This document shows positions 16,813 to 24,631 of a DNA stretch of 54,974 bases, one piece after another (the first letter of the stretch is position 1; each line of letters opens with the position of its first letter). The position numbers and the translations under genes are program-made. The stretch covers positions 1 to 54,974 of the forward strand of contig JAEEYV010000021.1 of the NCBI GenBank assembly GCA_016288295.1, in the 5' to 3' direction. The notes under the pieces were generated by a model, which worked only from the letters and a program-made list of their open reading frames with translations, was not told the origin of the DNA and did no database searches. The stretch is from Alphaproteobacteria bacterium. Lineage in GTDB: Bacteria > Pseudomonadota > Alphaproteobacteria > RF32 > CAG-239.

Positions 16813-17634
16813 TTAAACGTTTTGTATTTGGTTGTCGCGAGAAAGAGGAGAGGCAATTTTTGTTGATAAATCATATTTTTTTCCCTGATATGAAATGTCT
16901 TGCATTTCAGGAGAATCTTTGACTGCTTTCGGGTTGGAAAAATCAATGCCGCGTTTTTGCATGTTAAAGACTTTGGCTGCCATATCGTGGAGTTCTGCAA
17001 ATTCGGCGTATTCAGGAGTATGCTGCACTTTGGCGAGTTTTTCTGGTCCGTCACATAAAATACTATCAAGATATCTCATATCTTTCATAAGCTGGATAGA
17101 AGATACCGGATCAAGTTCTTTAATACTTGAGCGAAGAGCATCATGTATCATATTGGTTTCAGGCTGATGAGATTCATGACAATATTGGAGAGTTGCCTGT
17201 CGAGCATCTTTGAGCCGTTTTTCAATGCGCTCTTCTTGTTTGGGGGTGAGGTCTTCGTCAATGAAAGAATATTCTCCTGCCAGATGGTAACGCTTTGCGG
17301 TTTCTTGAGCAAGTTTGGTTATGGCTTCTTGTGGAAGTTGACCAGATTTTTTGATATCGGGATCAAGTTGGCGGAATGTTTTACCGGCTTCTTCCCGAAA
17401 ATATTTACAGGCTTCTTCGAGCTCAGGATATCGGCCGAAAATAACAGCTTGGTTGATGTCGATAAAATAATCATCAGTGGTCCCGGCCTGTTGTCGTATT
17501 TGCTCAGACCAAGGGCGCAAGTCTTTATCAGTTTTTACGCCGGTGGCAATACAAAGTAATCTGTCGGTCGGGCAGGGAAGTTTTCTGTTTTCTCGCATCT
17601 CAGCGATTTTATTATTTATGTCTGATGTCATCAT
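16813..17634 (-). CDS. Unknown soluble protein (273 aa)
   Basis: This protein of 273 residues is highly charged and predicted mostly helical, with no signal peptide or membrane segment. No family is recognised. GGAG lies 5 nt before the ATG at 17634, and a good minus-strand promoter precedes it. The gene therefore has conventional expression signals, unlike its neighbours. Its C-terminal half contains several short helical segments with Met, Cys and His. It stands alone between converging genes and the repeat cluster, so context gives no clue. Confidence 0.65.
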   Translation of the reverse strand: MMTSDINNKIAEMRENRKLPCPTDRLLCIATGVKTDKDLRPWSEQIRQQAGTTDDYFIDINQAVIFGRYPELEEACKYFREEAGKTFRQLDPDIKKSGQLPQEAITKLAQETAKRYHLAGEYSFIDEDLTPKQEERIEKRLKDARQATLQYCHESHQPETNMIHDALRSSIKELDPVSSIQLMKDMRYLDSILCDGPEKLAKVQHTPEYAEFAELHDMAAKVFNMQKRGIDFSNPKAVKDSPEMQDISYQGKKYDLSTKIASPLSRDNQIQNV

Positions 17635-17665
17635 TATTACTCCTTTTTTCAAGCCGTATATGATT

Positions 17666-17693
17666 ATTATAGACTAATTGGGACAAAAGTCAA
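17666..17693 (-). promoter_or_regulatory. Promoter of the 273-aa gene
   Basis: On the minus strand, TTGACT (17693-17688), a 16-nt spacer and a perfect TATAAT (17671-17666) lie about 30 nt from the start codon. Confidence 0.65.
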
Positions 17694-17737
17694 TAAATTT
17701 TCAGAATTTCGAGAAGACGATTTTGGGAAAAATTTGA

Positions 17738-17780
17738 AGATTCCTGGGATTTTTTGCTAAATGCAAAAAATAAGGACGAC
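17738..17780 (+). repeat. Palindromic repeat, TTTTTTGC stem type (R1)
   Basis: This is a diverged 43-nt member of a palindromic family. It begins AGATTCCTGG and ends AAGGACGAC, with an inner stem ATTTTTTGC/GCAAAAAAT. Confidence 0.6.
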
Positions 17781-17790
17781 GATAATAATA

Positions 17791-17959
17791 AACGTCATCG
17801 CTCCAAAAGCGTAAGTCTTTTGGTCAAGCGATCTACAATGTTTAAAAAATTTGAAGATCCCTGGAATTTTTTGCTGAGCGCAAAAAATAGGGATGACTTA
17901 TTAATTTCTAAAAAAATGTAGATTCCTGGGCGACTTTGCAAGCAAAATCGAGGGATAAC
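17791..17959 (+). repeat. Palindromic repeat cluster, tandem copy 1 (R2, R3, R4)
   Basis: Three palindromic elements are packed here. R2 (17794-17834, inverted) has the CCAAAAG/CTTTTGG stem. R3 (17855-17897) has the ATTTTTTGC stem. R4 (17920-17959) has the CGACTTTGC/GCAAAATCG stem. The whole block recurs 181 nt downstream with only about five differences, all in the last element. No gene is seen in this stretch. Confidence 0.8.
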
Positions 17960-17971
17960 TGGTTAATCAAA

Positions 17972-18140
17972 AACGTCATCGCTCCAAAAGCGTAAGTCTT
18001 TTGGTCAAGCGATCTACAATGTTTAAAAAATTTGAAGATCCCTGGAATTTTTTGCTGAGCGCAAAAAATAGGGATGACTTATTAATTTCTAAAAAAATGT
18101 AGATTCCTGGACGATTTTGCAAGCAAAATCGAAAGATGAC
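17972..18140 (+). repeat. Palindromic repeat cluster, tandem copy 2 (R5, R6, R7)
   Basis: This is the second copy of the 169-nt block. R5 is at 17975-18015 (inverted), R6 at 18036-18078 and R7 at 18101-18140. Near identity with copy 1 indicates a recent tandem duplication. Confidence 0.8.
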
Positions 18141-18243
18141 ATATTATTAGAAAATGCTGGGTAGCTGTTCTAAGAAATTGCATGGCAATTAAATCTTTGC
18201 CGGAGTAGTGGAGGTAGTTTAAAACAATAAGAGGGCGCTCCTC

Positions 18244-18288
18244 ACAGAGAACCCACTTATCTCTGTTACCGTACCCCATCGGCAACAG
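18244..18288. other. Two overlapping, mutually exclusive hairpins
   Basis: ACAGAGA (18244-18250) pairs with TCTCTGT (18260-18266). CTGTTACCG (18263-18271) pairs with CGGCAACAG (18280-18288). The two stems share 18263-18266, so only one can form at a time. The surrounding stretch from 18141 to 18300 has no convincing gene. Confidence 0.4.
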
Positions 18289-18309
18289 AACCATATAAAC
18301 AAATTAACT

Positions 18310-18486
18310 ATGGAAAATACGATATCAATGCGGCATTATGTAGTGTTTATTTTGCTACATATGCGGATTGAAGAAAGAGTCTTAATAATTTATATTGATG
18401 GTTTGTTAATAATTCAAAAGTTAGGTCTGTTTAATACGCTTTTGATGCTCTGTCAAGCATTTTTTATAGTAATATTTTTTTGTTGA
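18310..18486 (+). CDS. Possible small membrane protein (58 aa)
   Basis: A 58-codon ORF encodes a hydrophobic peptide with Ile/Leu/Phe-rich segments at about 10-18 and 26-57. Its stop overlaps the TTGACT box of the next gene. No Shine-Dalgarno sequence precedes it and the upstream sequence is AT-rich, so it could be a further weak member of the Shine-Dalgarno-less class or a chance ORF. Confidence 0.25.
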   Translation: MENTISMRHYVVFILLHMRIEERVLIIYIDGLLIIQKLGLFNTLLMLCQAFFIVIFFC

Positions 18487-18511
18487 CTTTTTGTCAATAT
18501 AATGTTAGGCT
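18483..18511 (+). promoter_or_regulatory. Promoter of the 18.5-kb operon (Shine-Dalgarno-less class)
   Basis: TTGACT (18483-18488), a 17-nt spacer and TAGGCT (18506-18511) are followed by a 38-nt leader containing TTATTATTAAC. The -35 box is also the left arm of a TTGAC-N5-GTCAA inverted repeat, which could be an operator. Confidence 0.55.
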
Positions 18512-18549
18512 GTAGCAAAATTTATTATTAACAGTATTTTTTTAGAATT

Positions 18550-19332
18550 ATGAATGAGTATTTAAAAGTTATCCGTGGTGAATTTTGCAAAGTCTTTAAG
18601 CAAACTTTACGCTACTGGCAGGTGCTGGTTGTTGCCGTGATCTTTGGTGTCTTTTTTAAGATAATGGATCAGTGGGGTAACGTAGACGTGAGAGTTGCAA
18701 TATCTATTGTGATGACACTTGTCTTCGTGCTCGGGCTCATCTTCGTGATAGATTATCGACAAAAGTTGAGTGTTTGGTGGCGGCTGTTCTGGGCAGATGT
18801 GCTTCTTCTATGGCCTGTATTGACGACGGTTACACTCGGCCGTGGTCTGAATATACACTGGATATGGCTTCCTGTCACTGTTATTGCGGTTCCAATTTCG
18901 GTGGTTTTGTGCATTAAGCATAAGAATACCGTTTGGAAGGCCTTAAAATCCCTATTGTGTTGGGAAGTTGGAGTGACGCTAGTGTATTCTGCGGGGTGTT
19001 TTTTCGTGTTAATGCAAAATCCTGAATGTGATTCTAATAATCTTGGTGCTTGTATTCTCCTTACCTTTATGTTGACTTGCGTTTTTGTGGCTTTTGCCGT
19101 TCTTGGTGGAAAATATGCAGATGGTGTGTGGAGCAAAGCTACATTTATCAACATTGGGGTAATTTTTACAATTTCATGTGTTATTGATATTGCACTCACA
19201 GAAAAATCTTCTTTGTGGTTTTTGTTGCCACCGCTGGTTGTACAAATTCTGATTTTTATCTGTATGTACGTACAGCATGTGAGGAAGGAAGTACAGAAAA
19301 GACGTGATGCTGCCATAAATCAGGAGTTATGA
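18550..19332 (+). CDS. Unknown polytopic membrane protein (260 aa), no Shine-Dalgarno
   Basis: This 260-residue protein has about seven or eight hydrophobic segments between residues 22 and 245, and a basic C-terminal tail (V-R-K-E-V-Q-K-R-R). Trp and Cys are frequent in the membrane spans. No transporter or enzyme family is recognised. The start lacks a Shine-Dalgarno sequence and carries the AT-rich leader with TTATTATTAAC. The next gene overlaps its stop by four bases, so the two membrane proteins are made together and may form a complex. Palindromic repeats flank the pair on both sides. Confidence 0.65.
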   Translation: MNEYLKVIRGEFCKVFKQTLRYWQVLVVAVIFGVFFKIMDQWGNVDVRVAISIVMTLVFVLGLIFVIDYRQKLSVWWRLFWADVLLLWPVLTTVTLGRGLNIHWIWLPVTVIAVPISVVLCIKHKNTVWKALKSLLCWEVGVTLVYSAGCFFVLMQNPECDSNNLGACILLTFMLTCVFVAFAVLGGKYADGVWSKATFINIGVIFTISCVIDIALTEKSSLWFLLPPLVVQILIFICMYVQHVRKEVQKRRDAAINQEL

Positions 19333-19571
19333 GAGAGATTGAACATAATTTTCTCGGTTGCCTGTTTTACGTAGTGGCAACTGTCATTGCTTTGATTGTT
19401 TTTACAATTCATTGGGGCGACTTTTTCCGAATAGTAATTGGCACAGGATTAGTGTTTGTGTGGGCTTACTATTCTGTCGTGTATTATCATGAAGATAAGG
19501 GGCTATACAGATACGGATACGCCGTAATTATGGGAATGATTTTTGCAGGCGTAATTTACTGTATTTGGTGA
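19329..19571 (+). CDS. Small membrane protein coupled to the 18.5-kb gene
   Basis: This 80-residue protein has membrane segments at about 8-27, 32-50 and 62-80, and no recognised family. Its ATG overlaps the TGA of the preceding gene (ATGA), and an AGGAG inside that gene provides a conventional ribosome-binding site. That contrasts with the first gene of the pair. A perfect 13-bp terminator hairpin follows. Co-expression suggests that it is a subunit or partner of the 260-residue membrane protein. Confidence 0.65.
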   Translation: MREIEHNFLGCLFYVVATVIALIVFTIHWGDFFRIVIGTGLVFVWAYYSVVYYHEDKGLYRYGYAVIMGMIFAGVIYCIW

Positions 19572-19581
19572 TGTATTGCGA

Positions 19582-19621
19582 CAATCCGTCAAGGGTAAAA
19601 CCTTGGCGGATTGCCGTTTTT
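19582..19621 (+). terminator. Terminator of the 18.5-19.6 kb operon
   Basis: A 13-bp stem (CAATCCGTCAAGG/CCTTGGCGGATTG, one G-T pair) with a 6-nt loop is followed three bases later by a T run. Confidence 0.85.
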
Positions 19622-19649
19622 AAATAACTTATAGTTTTTTAAAATTTGT

Positions 19650-19689
19650 AGATCCCTGGACGATTTTGCGAGCAAAATCGAGGGATGAC
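19650..19689 (+). repeat. Palindromic repeat, CGATTTTGC stem type (R8)
   Basis: A 40-nt element has AGATCCCTGG at one end and AGGGATGAC at the other, with the inner stem CGATTTTGC/GCAAAATCG. It matches R4 and R7. Confidence 0.75.
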
Positions 19690-19754
19690 TTGTTGTTTTT
19701 AATGACAATAAACAGACCTGTCATGCCTCCGAGGACAGCCGTCCGAGGTCAGAG

Positions 19755-19789
19755 CATCTTCAATATTAATAAGATATTGAAGATGTTTT
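19755..19789 (+). terminator. Perfect 12-bp hairpin with T tail
   Basis: CATCTTCAATAT pairs with ATATTGAAGATG around a 7-nt loop, followed by TTTTATTTT. No gene ends just before it, so it may be a stand-alone palindrome. A CCTC/GAGG imperfect hairpin with duplicated CCGAGG lies just upstream (19725-19750). Confidence 0.45.
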
Positions 19790-19808
19790 ATTTTAAAAAA
19801 AAATTTGA

Positions 19809-19849
19809 AGATCGCTTGACCAAAAGACTTATGCTTTTGGAGCGATGAC
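19809..19849 (+). repeat. Palindromic repeat, CCAAAAG stem type (R9)
   Basis: A 41-nt element in the opposite orientation to R2 and R5 begins AGATCGCTTG and ends AGCGATGAC, with the stem CCAAAAG/CTTTTGG. Confidence 0.75.
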
Positions 19850-19896
19850 GTAATATTAAAGAAGGATTATGGAGAATAGGCGTATGGTAATAATGT

Positions 19897-19925
19897 TTGA
19901 CTTTTATTGAAAAATATGATAGCTG
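19897..19925 (+). promoter_or_regulatory. Promoter of the 20-kb gene (Shine-Dalgarno-less class)
   Basis: TTGACT (19897-19902), a 17-nt spacer and TAGCTG (19920-19925) are followed by a 39-nt leader with TTATTATTATT and no Shine-Dalgarno sequence. Confidence 0.45.
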
Positions 19926-19964
19926 GTACAGAAATTTTATTATTATTTTTAAATCATTAGTGAT

Positions 19965-20354
19965 ATGGGAAGAATTATTGAAAATTTTAAAAAAGATTGG
20001 CCTCAAGCTTATCCAATTATCATCGGAGTTTTGTGGGGGCTATTGCTCTATTGGGTGTTGAATAATTTTGACATTAGTCACGATAAAGCGTGGGTGCAAA
20101 GTGCTCCTTTTGTGCTAGGATGCCTTGCTAGTGGGGCATTTTTTCTAGCAGAATGGCTACCGTCTGATTTGGCTCGAGTTAATGCCTTCAATTTTGGTAT
20201 TCTGGCTCCGGCAATGTATATTGTGGCAATTTGGAATGTGGCACCTGATGCTGACGATCTTCGGTTCTTTAATCCGAGTTTGATGTGGTTCCTGCCCAAT
20301 TTTGTATTGGCGATTATAACGTACATTATTCATCTTTGTCGGAAACGTGAATGA
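19965..20354 (+). CDS. Unknown four-pass membrane protein, no Shine-Dalgarno
   Basis: This 129-residue protein has hydrophobic segments at about 17-33, 46-62, 74-92 and 106-124, with charged ends (a K-K-D-rich start and a C-R-K-R-E tail). No family is recognised. The ATG follows an AT-rich leader without a Shine-Dalgarno sequence. A long perfect hairpin terminator follows its stop. Small size, four spans and single-gene organisation match the other membrane proteins of this class. Confidence 0.6.
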   Translation: MGRIIENFKKDWPQAYPIIIGVLWGLLLYWVLNNFDISHDKAWVQSAPFVLGCLASGAFFLAEWLPSDLARVNAFNFGILAPAMYIVAIWNVAPDADDLRFFNPSLMWFLPNFVLAIITYIIHLCRKRE

Positions 20355-20380
20355 TGGCCAAGTTCTGTATGTCTTTTTAG

Positions 20381-20418
20381 AACAAATCAGCTGAAACCTC
20401 GGTTTCAGCTGATTTGTT
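20381..20418. terminator. Bidirectional terminator between the 20-kb gene and nagB
   Basis: An inverted repeat of about 16-18 bp (AACAAATCAGCTGAAACC and its complement) has a very short loop. A and T flanks allow use from both sides. Confidence 0.75.
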
Positions 20419-20433
20419 GTTTGAGAAGTGTTT

Positions 20434-21216
20434 TTATCTTTCAATGTCCTTAAAGTATTTTATGGTTTCAGGTTCGAGCAGAGAAGCTGCGGCATCATCG
20501 CAAACAATTATGCCGTGTTTATGGTTTTGCAGGGCAGTAATTGTCCATTTGTGGCTGATTGCACCTTCAATTCCCTGATAAACAGCTTTGGCCTTTTTGT
20601 TGCCGTTGGCCAGTATAATAACTTCTCGTGCATCCATAATTGTGCCAACACCGACAGTCATAGCTGTGGTCGGTACTTGTGTGATATCGTTATCAAAAAA
20701 GCGTGAGTTGACTTTGATTGTATCAGAAGTCAGAGTTTTGACACGAGTGCGAGAGGAGAGGGAGGAAAACGGCTCATTAAAAGCAATATGCCCGTCCTCG
20801 CCAATACCACCTAAAAACAGCTCTATTCCGCCATAGGCAAGAATTGATTTTTCATAATCTGCACATTCTTTTTCAACATCTTTGGCCATACCGTTCAATA
20901 TGTGAATGTTTTCTTTTTCGATATCAATATGGTTGAAGAAGTTGTCAAACATAAAGTAGTGATAGCTTTGCGGGTGGTCGGCTGTCAAACCAACGTATTC
21001 GTCCATATTAAAGGTGACTACATTGGCAAATGAAACTTTGCCTTGTTGATGCATTTTGATTAATTCCTGATATACACCGAGAGGGGTGGAACCGGTCGGT
21101 AAACCGAGTACAAAAGGTCGATCCGGAGTGGGGGCAAAACGATTGATCCTGTCAGCAATATATTGTGCTGCCCATGAGGATACGCCTTCATAATCAGGTT
21201 TTATAATGACTCTCAT
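20434..21216 (-). CDS. nagB: Glucosamine-6-phosphate deaminase
   Basis: This 260-residue enzyme converts glucosamine-6-phosphate to fructose-6-phosphate and ammonia, the last step in using GlcNAc from peptidoglycan recycling or the environment. Family motifs are LGLPTGSTP at about 37-45, F-N-M-D-E-Y-V-G at about 68-75, and [14 protein letters not shown] at about 134-147 with the catalytic Asp/His/Glu set. The start at 21216 is chosen because its ATG overlaps the nagA stop as ATGA and GGAG lies 8 nt upstream. An earlier ATG at 21222 sits too close to that GGAG. It is cotranscribed with nagA. Confidence 0.95.
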   Translation of the reverse strand: MRVIIKPDYEGVSSWAAQYIADRINRFAPTPDRPFVLGLPTGSTPLGVYQELIKMHQQGKVSFANVVTFNMDEYVGLTADHPQSYHYFMFDNFFNHIDIEKENIHILNGMAKDVEKECADYEKSILAYGGIELFLGGIGEDGHIAFNEPFSSLSSRTRVKTLTSDTIKVNSRFFDNDITQVPTTAMTVGVGTIMDAREVIILANGNKKAKAVYQGIEGAISHKWTITALQNHKHGIIVCDDAAASLLEPETIKYFKDIER

Positions 21217-22388
21217 TTGCATACTCCTTTGTCAAATATTTTTCCTTTGATAACGGTTTTTACAATTTTAAAGTTCTTGTCAAAAATTACTAAATCAGCA
21301 TCGTAGCCGGGGGCAACGAGCCCCAGATGTTCTTGTCTCATGATTGTGGCGGGATTGTAAGCGGCAGTTTGAATGGCTTGTTCCAAAGGAAGACCAAAAG
21401 ATACAAGATTTTTGACACCTTCGATCATGGTTAAGGCCGAACCGGCAATAACATTGTCAGATTTGCGCATAAAACACTTGTCCAAATAAACCTCTTCGTT
21501 ATTGGCGTAAAGATGTTTGGCTTTTTGTTTGGTCGGTTTTAGAGAGTCTGTTACCAAAACGACCTTATCAATAGGTTTGCAACGGAATAAGAATTTGACA
21601 ATATCAGGGTTGATGTGGACGCCGTCGGCGATAATCTCGCAAGACAGTTCCGGATGAATGAAAACTGCACCAACCACGCCGGGGTCGCGGTGATGCATAC
21701 GGCTCATGGCATTAAATAAGTGAGTTACGTGCATAATACGAGCCTGCATGGCTTCTACCATTTGTTGATAGGTTGCGTTAGTATGTCCGGCCTGAAGGAT
21801 AATGCCTTGGTCAATGCACATCAAAGCCAGTTCGCGCATGCCTTTGAGTTCGGGGGCTAGTGTCATGTTAATGATGTTTCCTTGCCCGAGGGCGATGATT
21901 TCTTTCATAAACTCCAGATCAACCGGAGAAATAGAATCGGGTGTTTGAACCCCTAATCGGTCAGGAGAAATAAAAGGTCCTTCCAAATGCATACCCAAAA
22001 TTTTGGCGCCTTTTTCGTGTCCCATAGCTTTTTGAATGCTGATCATAGCTTTGAAAAGCTTGTCTTTGGGTGCTGAATATAATGTCGGGATAAAAGCTGT
22101 AACACCATATTGAGGCAGGATTTCTGACATTTTGAGGATTGATTTTTCATCCATATCATCAGTGCCGAAACCACCGATGCCGTGAATATGCGTATCAATC
22201 AGACCAGGGGCAATATAAGCACCTTTGAGGTCGATAAGTTTGGTATCGGGTTTGAATTTTTTTTGTTTGAAGCGGGCTTCGTTAAAAACATCAATTATCT
22301 TGTGTTGCTTGATGAGTACGCTGCAGTTAGGCATTGCAGAATATCCGTTAAGCAGGGTTGCATTGTGAAAACAAATTTCTGTGGCCAT
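21213..22388 (-). CDS. nagA: N-acetylglucosamine-6-phosphate deacetylase
   Basis: This 391-residue amidohydrolase removes acetate from GlcNAc-6-phosphate to give the NagB substrate. The metal-binding H-I-H is at about 67-69 in [11 protein letters not shown]. The metal-ligand Glu is in M-H-L-E-G-P-F (about 136). Further His are in A-G-H-T-N and V-T-H-L-F-N-A-M, and the catalytic Asp is in L-V-T-D-S. The length is normal. nagA and nagB form an operon in that order, with a 4-nt overlap. With nagZ and murQ elsewhere in the window it makes up a peptidoglycan recycling route. Confidence 0.95.
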   Translation of the reverse strand: MATEICFHNATLLNGYSAMPNCSVLIKQHKIIDVFNEARFKQKKFKPDTKLIDLKGAYIAPGLIDTHIHGIGGFGTDDMDEKSILKMSEILPQYGVTAFIPTLYSAPKDKLFKAMISIQKAMGHEKGAKILGMHLEGPFISPDRLGVQTPDSISPVDLEFMKEIIALGQGNIINMTLAPELKGMRELALMCIDQGIILQAGHTNATYQQMVEAMQARIMHVTHLFNAMSRMHHRDPGVVGAVFIHPELSCEIIADGVHINPDIVKFLFRCKPIDKVVLVTDSLKPTKQKAKHLYANNEEVYLDKCFMRKSDNVIAGSALTMIEGVKNLVSFGLPLEQAIQTAAYNPATIMRQEHLGLVAPGYDADLVIFDKNFKIVKTVIKGKIFDKGVCK

Positions 22389-22534
22389 TGATTCACTCTC
22401 CAGTAATTATGCCTGCATTATAAATGATATTTTGAAATTTGAAACTGTTTTTTATGTTTGAGAGAAGTTTTTTTATATGATTGACTTAAAATTATAATTT
22501 TGCTAGATTTTGCAAAAAAAAAGGAGAAGCTTTG

Positions 22535-23197
22535 ATGAGAGAAGAAGGTAGCTTAAAAATTTGGGGAGCAAACAATTCGGTTGTGGTTGTTGACCAAGGG
22601 GTTGAACACAGTTTGGGCCCTGAGGGACTTCCGGGATTGATGATTAATATTAACGGGAGCAACAACGTTGTGCGGATTGAGATGCCGTTACGTTTTGATG
22701 AGTGTAAGCTGGCTTTGGTTGGTGATAATAATTGTTTTTCTATCGGATCTTCAAATAAATCAAGAATTTTAAGAGCCTTTTTTTATGTGGCGGACAGTTG
22801 TGCAATAGAAATCGGCAGAAATTGCTATATTAATAACAATGTTTCATTTATTGCAAAAGAAAAGCCCGGTACCAGGATTATGGTCGGAAATGATTGCGTG
22901 ATTGCGGCGGAAACCTTGTTGCGCTGTGGGGACGGACATACTTTGGTTAATGAGTATAACGGAAATCCGTTGAACGAGCCGGGTGACATTGTGTTGGAAA
23001 ACCATGTTTGGGTTGGAGCAAGATGTGTTTTGATGAGAAATACTTATGTGGCTAAAGACTCGGTGGTTGGGACAATGTCAATGGTAAACAGTAAATTTGA
23101 TATCCCTAATGTTTTGATCGGCGGGGTGCCGGCAAAGATTATAAAAAGCGGAATAAATTGGGATCTGGCTGATTATAAGGCATATACCGGAGAATAA
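22535..23197 (+). CDS. Hexapeptide-repeat (LbH) acyltransferase
   Basis: This 220-residue protein belongs to the left-handed beta-helix acyltransferases, in the maltose/galactoside O-acetyltransferase-like group. Repeated [I/V]-G-x4 hexapeptide turns run from about residue 85 to 205. The typical ending V-L-I-G-G-V-P-A-K-I-I-K follows, and a probable catalytic His lies in G-D-G-H-T. The first 80 residues also have a beta-rich N-N-x-V pattern. It probably acetylates a sugar or lipid-linked sugar. GGAG lies 8 nt before the ATG at 22535. It is divergent from nagA and stands alone. Confidence 0.85.
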   Translation: MREEGSLKIWGANNSVVVVDQGVEHSLGPEGLPGLMININGSNNVVRIEMPLRFDECKLALVGDNNCFSIGSSNKSRILRAFFYVADSCAIEIGRNCYINNNVSFIAKEKPGTRIMVGNDCVIAAETLLRCGDGHTLVNEYNGNPLNEPGDIVLENHVWVGARCVLMRNTYVAKDSVVGTMSMVNSKFDIPNVLIGGVPAKIIKSGINWDLADYKAYTGE

Positions 23198-23206
23198 AGT
23201 TATAAG

Positions 23207-23235
23207 TTGACAAAAAAAAATATAAGGTGTATAAG
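23207..23235 (+). promoter_or_regulatory. Promoter of the M16-like gene (Shine-Dalgarno-less class)
   Basis: TTGACA (23207-23212), a 17-nt spacer and TATAAG (23230-23235) are followed by a 71-nt AT-rich leader with TTATTGTTAATTATTTATT and no Shine-Dalgarno sequence. Confidence 0.55.
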
Positions 23236-23306
23236 GGTGACACTTTGTAATTTTTATTGTTAATTATTTATTCGCTTTATTATAAATTTTAAATTTGATT
23301 TTTATT

Positions 23307-24494
23307 ATGACTAATCCAATTCTTCTTCCTAATGGACTTAGGTATCTACTGGATGACAGTGTCGGTGATGGTGTGAGTGTGTCTTTGACGGTTCCGATCG
23401 GACATTCAAACGCACCTTTGGGCTTGGCGGCTCTGTTTGAACAGGTGTTGTGTCGCCAGTTTAAACATGTTCAGCCAGTGCCTGGCGGTACGATTACTTC
23501 CTACTATGGTGGTTTTGACGATGCAATGATGTATACTCCGTTGCTTCGTATTCTTTCGAGAATGGTGAATTTCCGCGATTTTGATCAGACTGTGATTGAT
23601 GCAGTTGCAGAGGACATTGCTCAGCATACCAGAGATCTTGCTCCCTTGCCTGCTCGTCAGATGAATTTGCTCTACAAGTTTGTTGCCTTTGATGATGAGG
23701 AAAAAAGGCGTTGGGATCCCGAGAGTTATATCAAGATGCTTAAGAGCTACACGGTTAAGGATCTGCAAGATTTTGCAGATACTTATATGACCGGAAATAA
23801 CATCATTCTCGGTGTTACGGGTCATTTTCTCGGCAAGGCGAGCGAAATCGATGAAGTACGAGTATTGGTCCGTGACTGGTTTAGCGACATTGGTGCAGGC
23901 GAGGAGAAGCAGATTATCAACAAGGTTTATTCCGGAGGCTATGAGAGGATTGAACCTAGCGATAACTATCGACAGTTTATGTTGGGTTGGGATGTTTCTG
24001 ATCTGCATAATGTTGCTGAGGCCAACGTGTTGATGAGTATGTTGAAGGGGCGCCTCGAGCGTGCCTTTGCAGGTATGGATGCTAACTGTGATGTCAGGAT
24101 TGCTGACTATTATGGTTTCCGTACTCTGCGTATTTCGGTATCTTCACACGGCGAGAAGGATGTGAATAAGCTCATTGACATTGTTTGTGCAAATGTGAAG
24201 CGTTTACGCACAGAGTTGGCTTCGGATCGCCGAATGGAGACATCGCGACAGCATGCAATGAGCGATAAGTTGGGAATGTTTTTGACCCCGCGCGGTCGTG
24301 CAGTTGAAATTGCATGGCAGTTGTGGGGACGTGGTGAAATGTACGACATTAATGAACGTCTCAATGCAACGTGGCATGTGGACGCACACGACGTACGGGA
24401 GATTGCACAAAAGATATTCTCGGGAGTGTTGACCTATGTCGTCTATGCTCCGAGTGATGTCTACTCTTATGAAGATGTGATGGCAAAGCTCTGA
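23307..24494 (+). CDS. M16-family peptidase homologue lacking the zinc motif
   Basis: This protein of 395 residues is laid out like an M16 (insulinase/processing peptidase) protein with two M16 half-domains. The N-terminal strand reads L-L-P-N-G-L-R-Y. A later S-Y-T-V-K-D-L-Q-D-F-A-D-T-Y-M stretch matches the segment before the typical V-G-x-F/V-T-G-x-F strand. At the inverted zinc site H-x-x-E-H this protein has A-L-F-E-Q (about 42-46), so both zinc-binding His are missing and it is probably not an active peptidase. The ATG at 23307 is preferred to an in-frame TTG. It has no Shine-Dalgarno sequence, and its codons end in G or C more often than neighbouring housekeeping genes. It may act as a structural or binding partner. 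Confidence 0.7.
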   Translation: MTNPILLPNGLRYLLDDSVGDGVSVSLTVPIGHSNAPLGLAALFEQVLCRQFKHVQPVPGGTITSYYGGFDDAMMYTPLLRILSRMVNFRDFDQTVIDAVAEDIAQHTRDLAPLPARQMNLLYKFVAFDDEEKRRWDPESYIKMLKSYTVKDLQDFADTYMTGNNIILGVTGHFLGKASEIDEVRVLVRDWFSDIGAGEEKQIINKVYSGGYERIEPSDNYRQFMLGWDVSDLHNVAEANVLMSMLKGRLERAFAGMDANCDVRIADYYGFRTLRISVSSHGEKDVNKLIDIVCANVKRLRTELASDRRMETSRQHAMSDKLGMFLTPRGRAVEIAWQLWGRGEMYDINERLNATWHVDAHDVREIAQKIFSGVLTYVVYAPSDVYSYEDVMAKL

Positions 24495-24520
24495 TTGCAA
24501 CGATTTTGCTCTGATTAATG

Positions 24521-24555
24521 AAAAGGAGGTGTGTCTGAATGGCACGCCTCCTTTT
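24521..24555 (+). terminator. Intrinsic terminator of the M16-like gene
   Basis: AAAAGGAGGTGTG pairs with CACGCCTCCTTTT (one G-T pair) around a 9-nt loop and ends in T. Confidence 0.8.
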
Positions 24556-24631
24556 CGGTTATATAAATAACTTGTAAAAAAAATTTTTTGGTATTAGTTT
24601 TTAAAGAGGTTTTTATTTTGGAGGGATTAAA

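Noticed and set aside
18082..18294. A 70-codon minus-strand ORF
   Set aside because: It runs through palindromic repeat R7 and the overlapping hairpins, has no ribosome-binding site, and no recognisable protein features.
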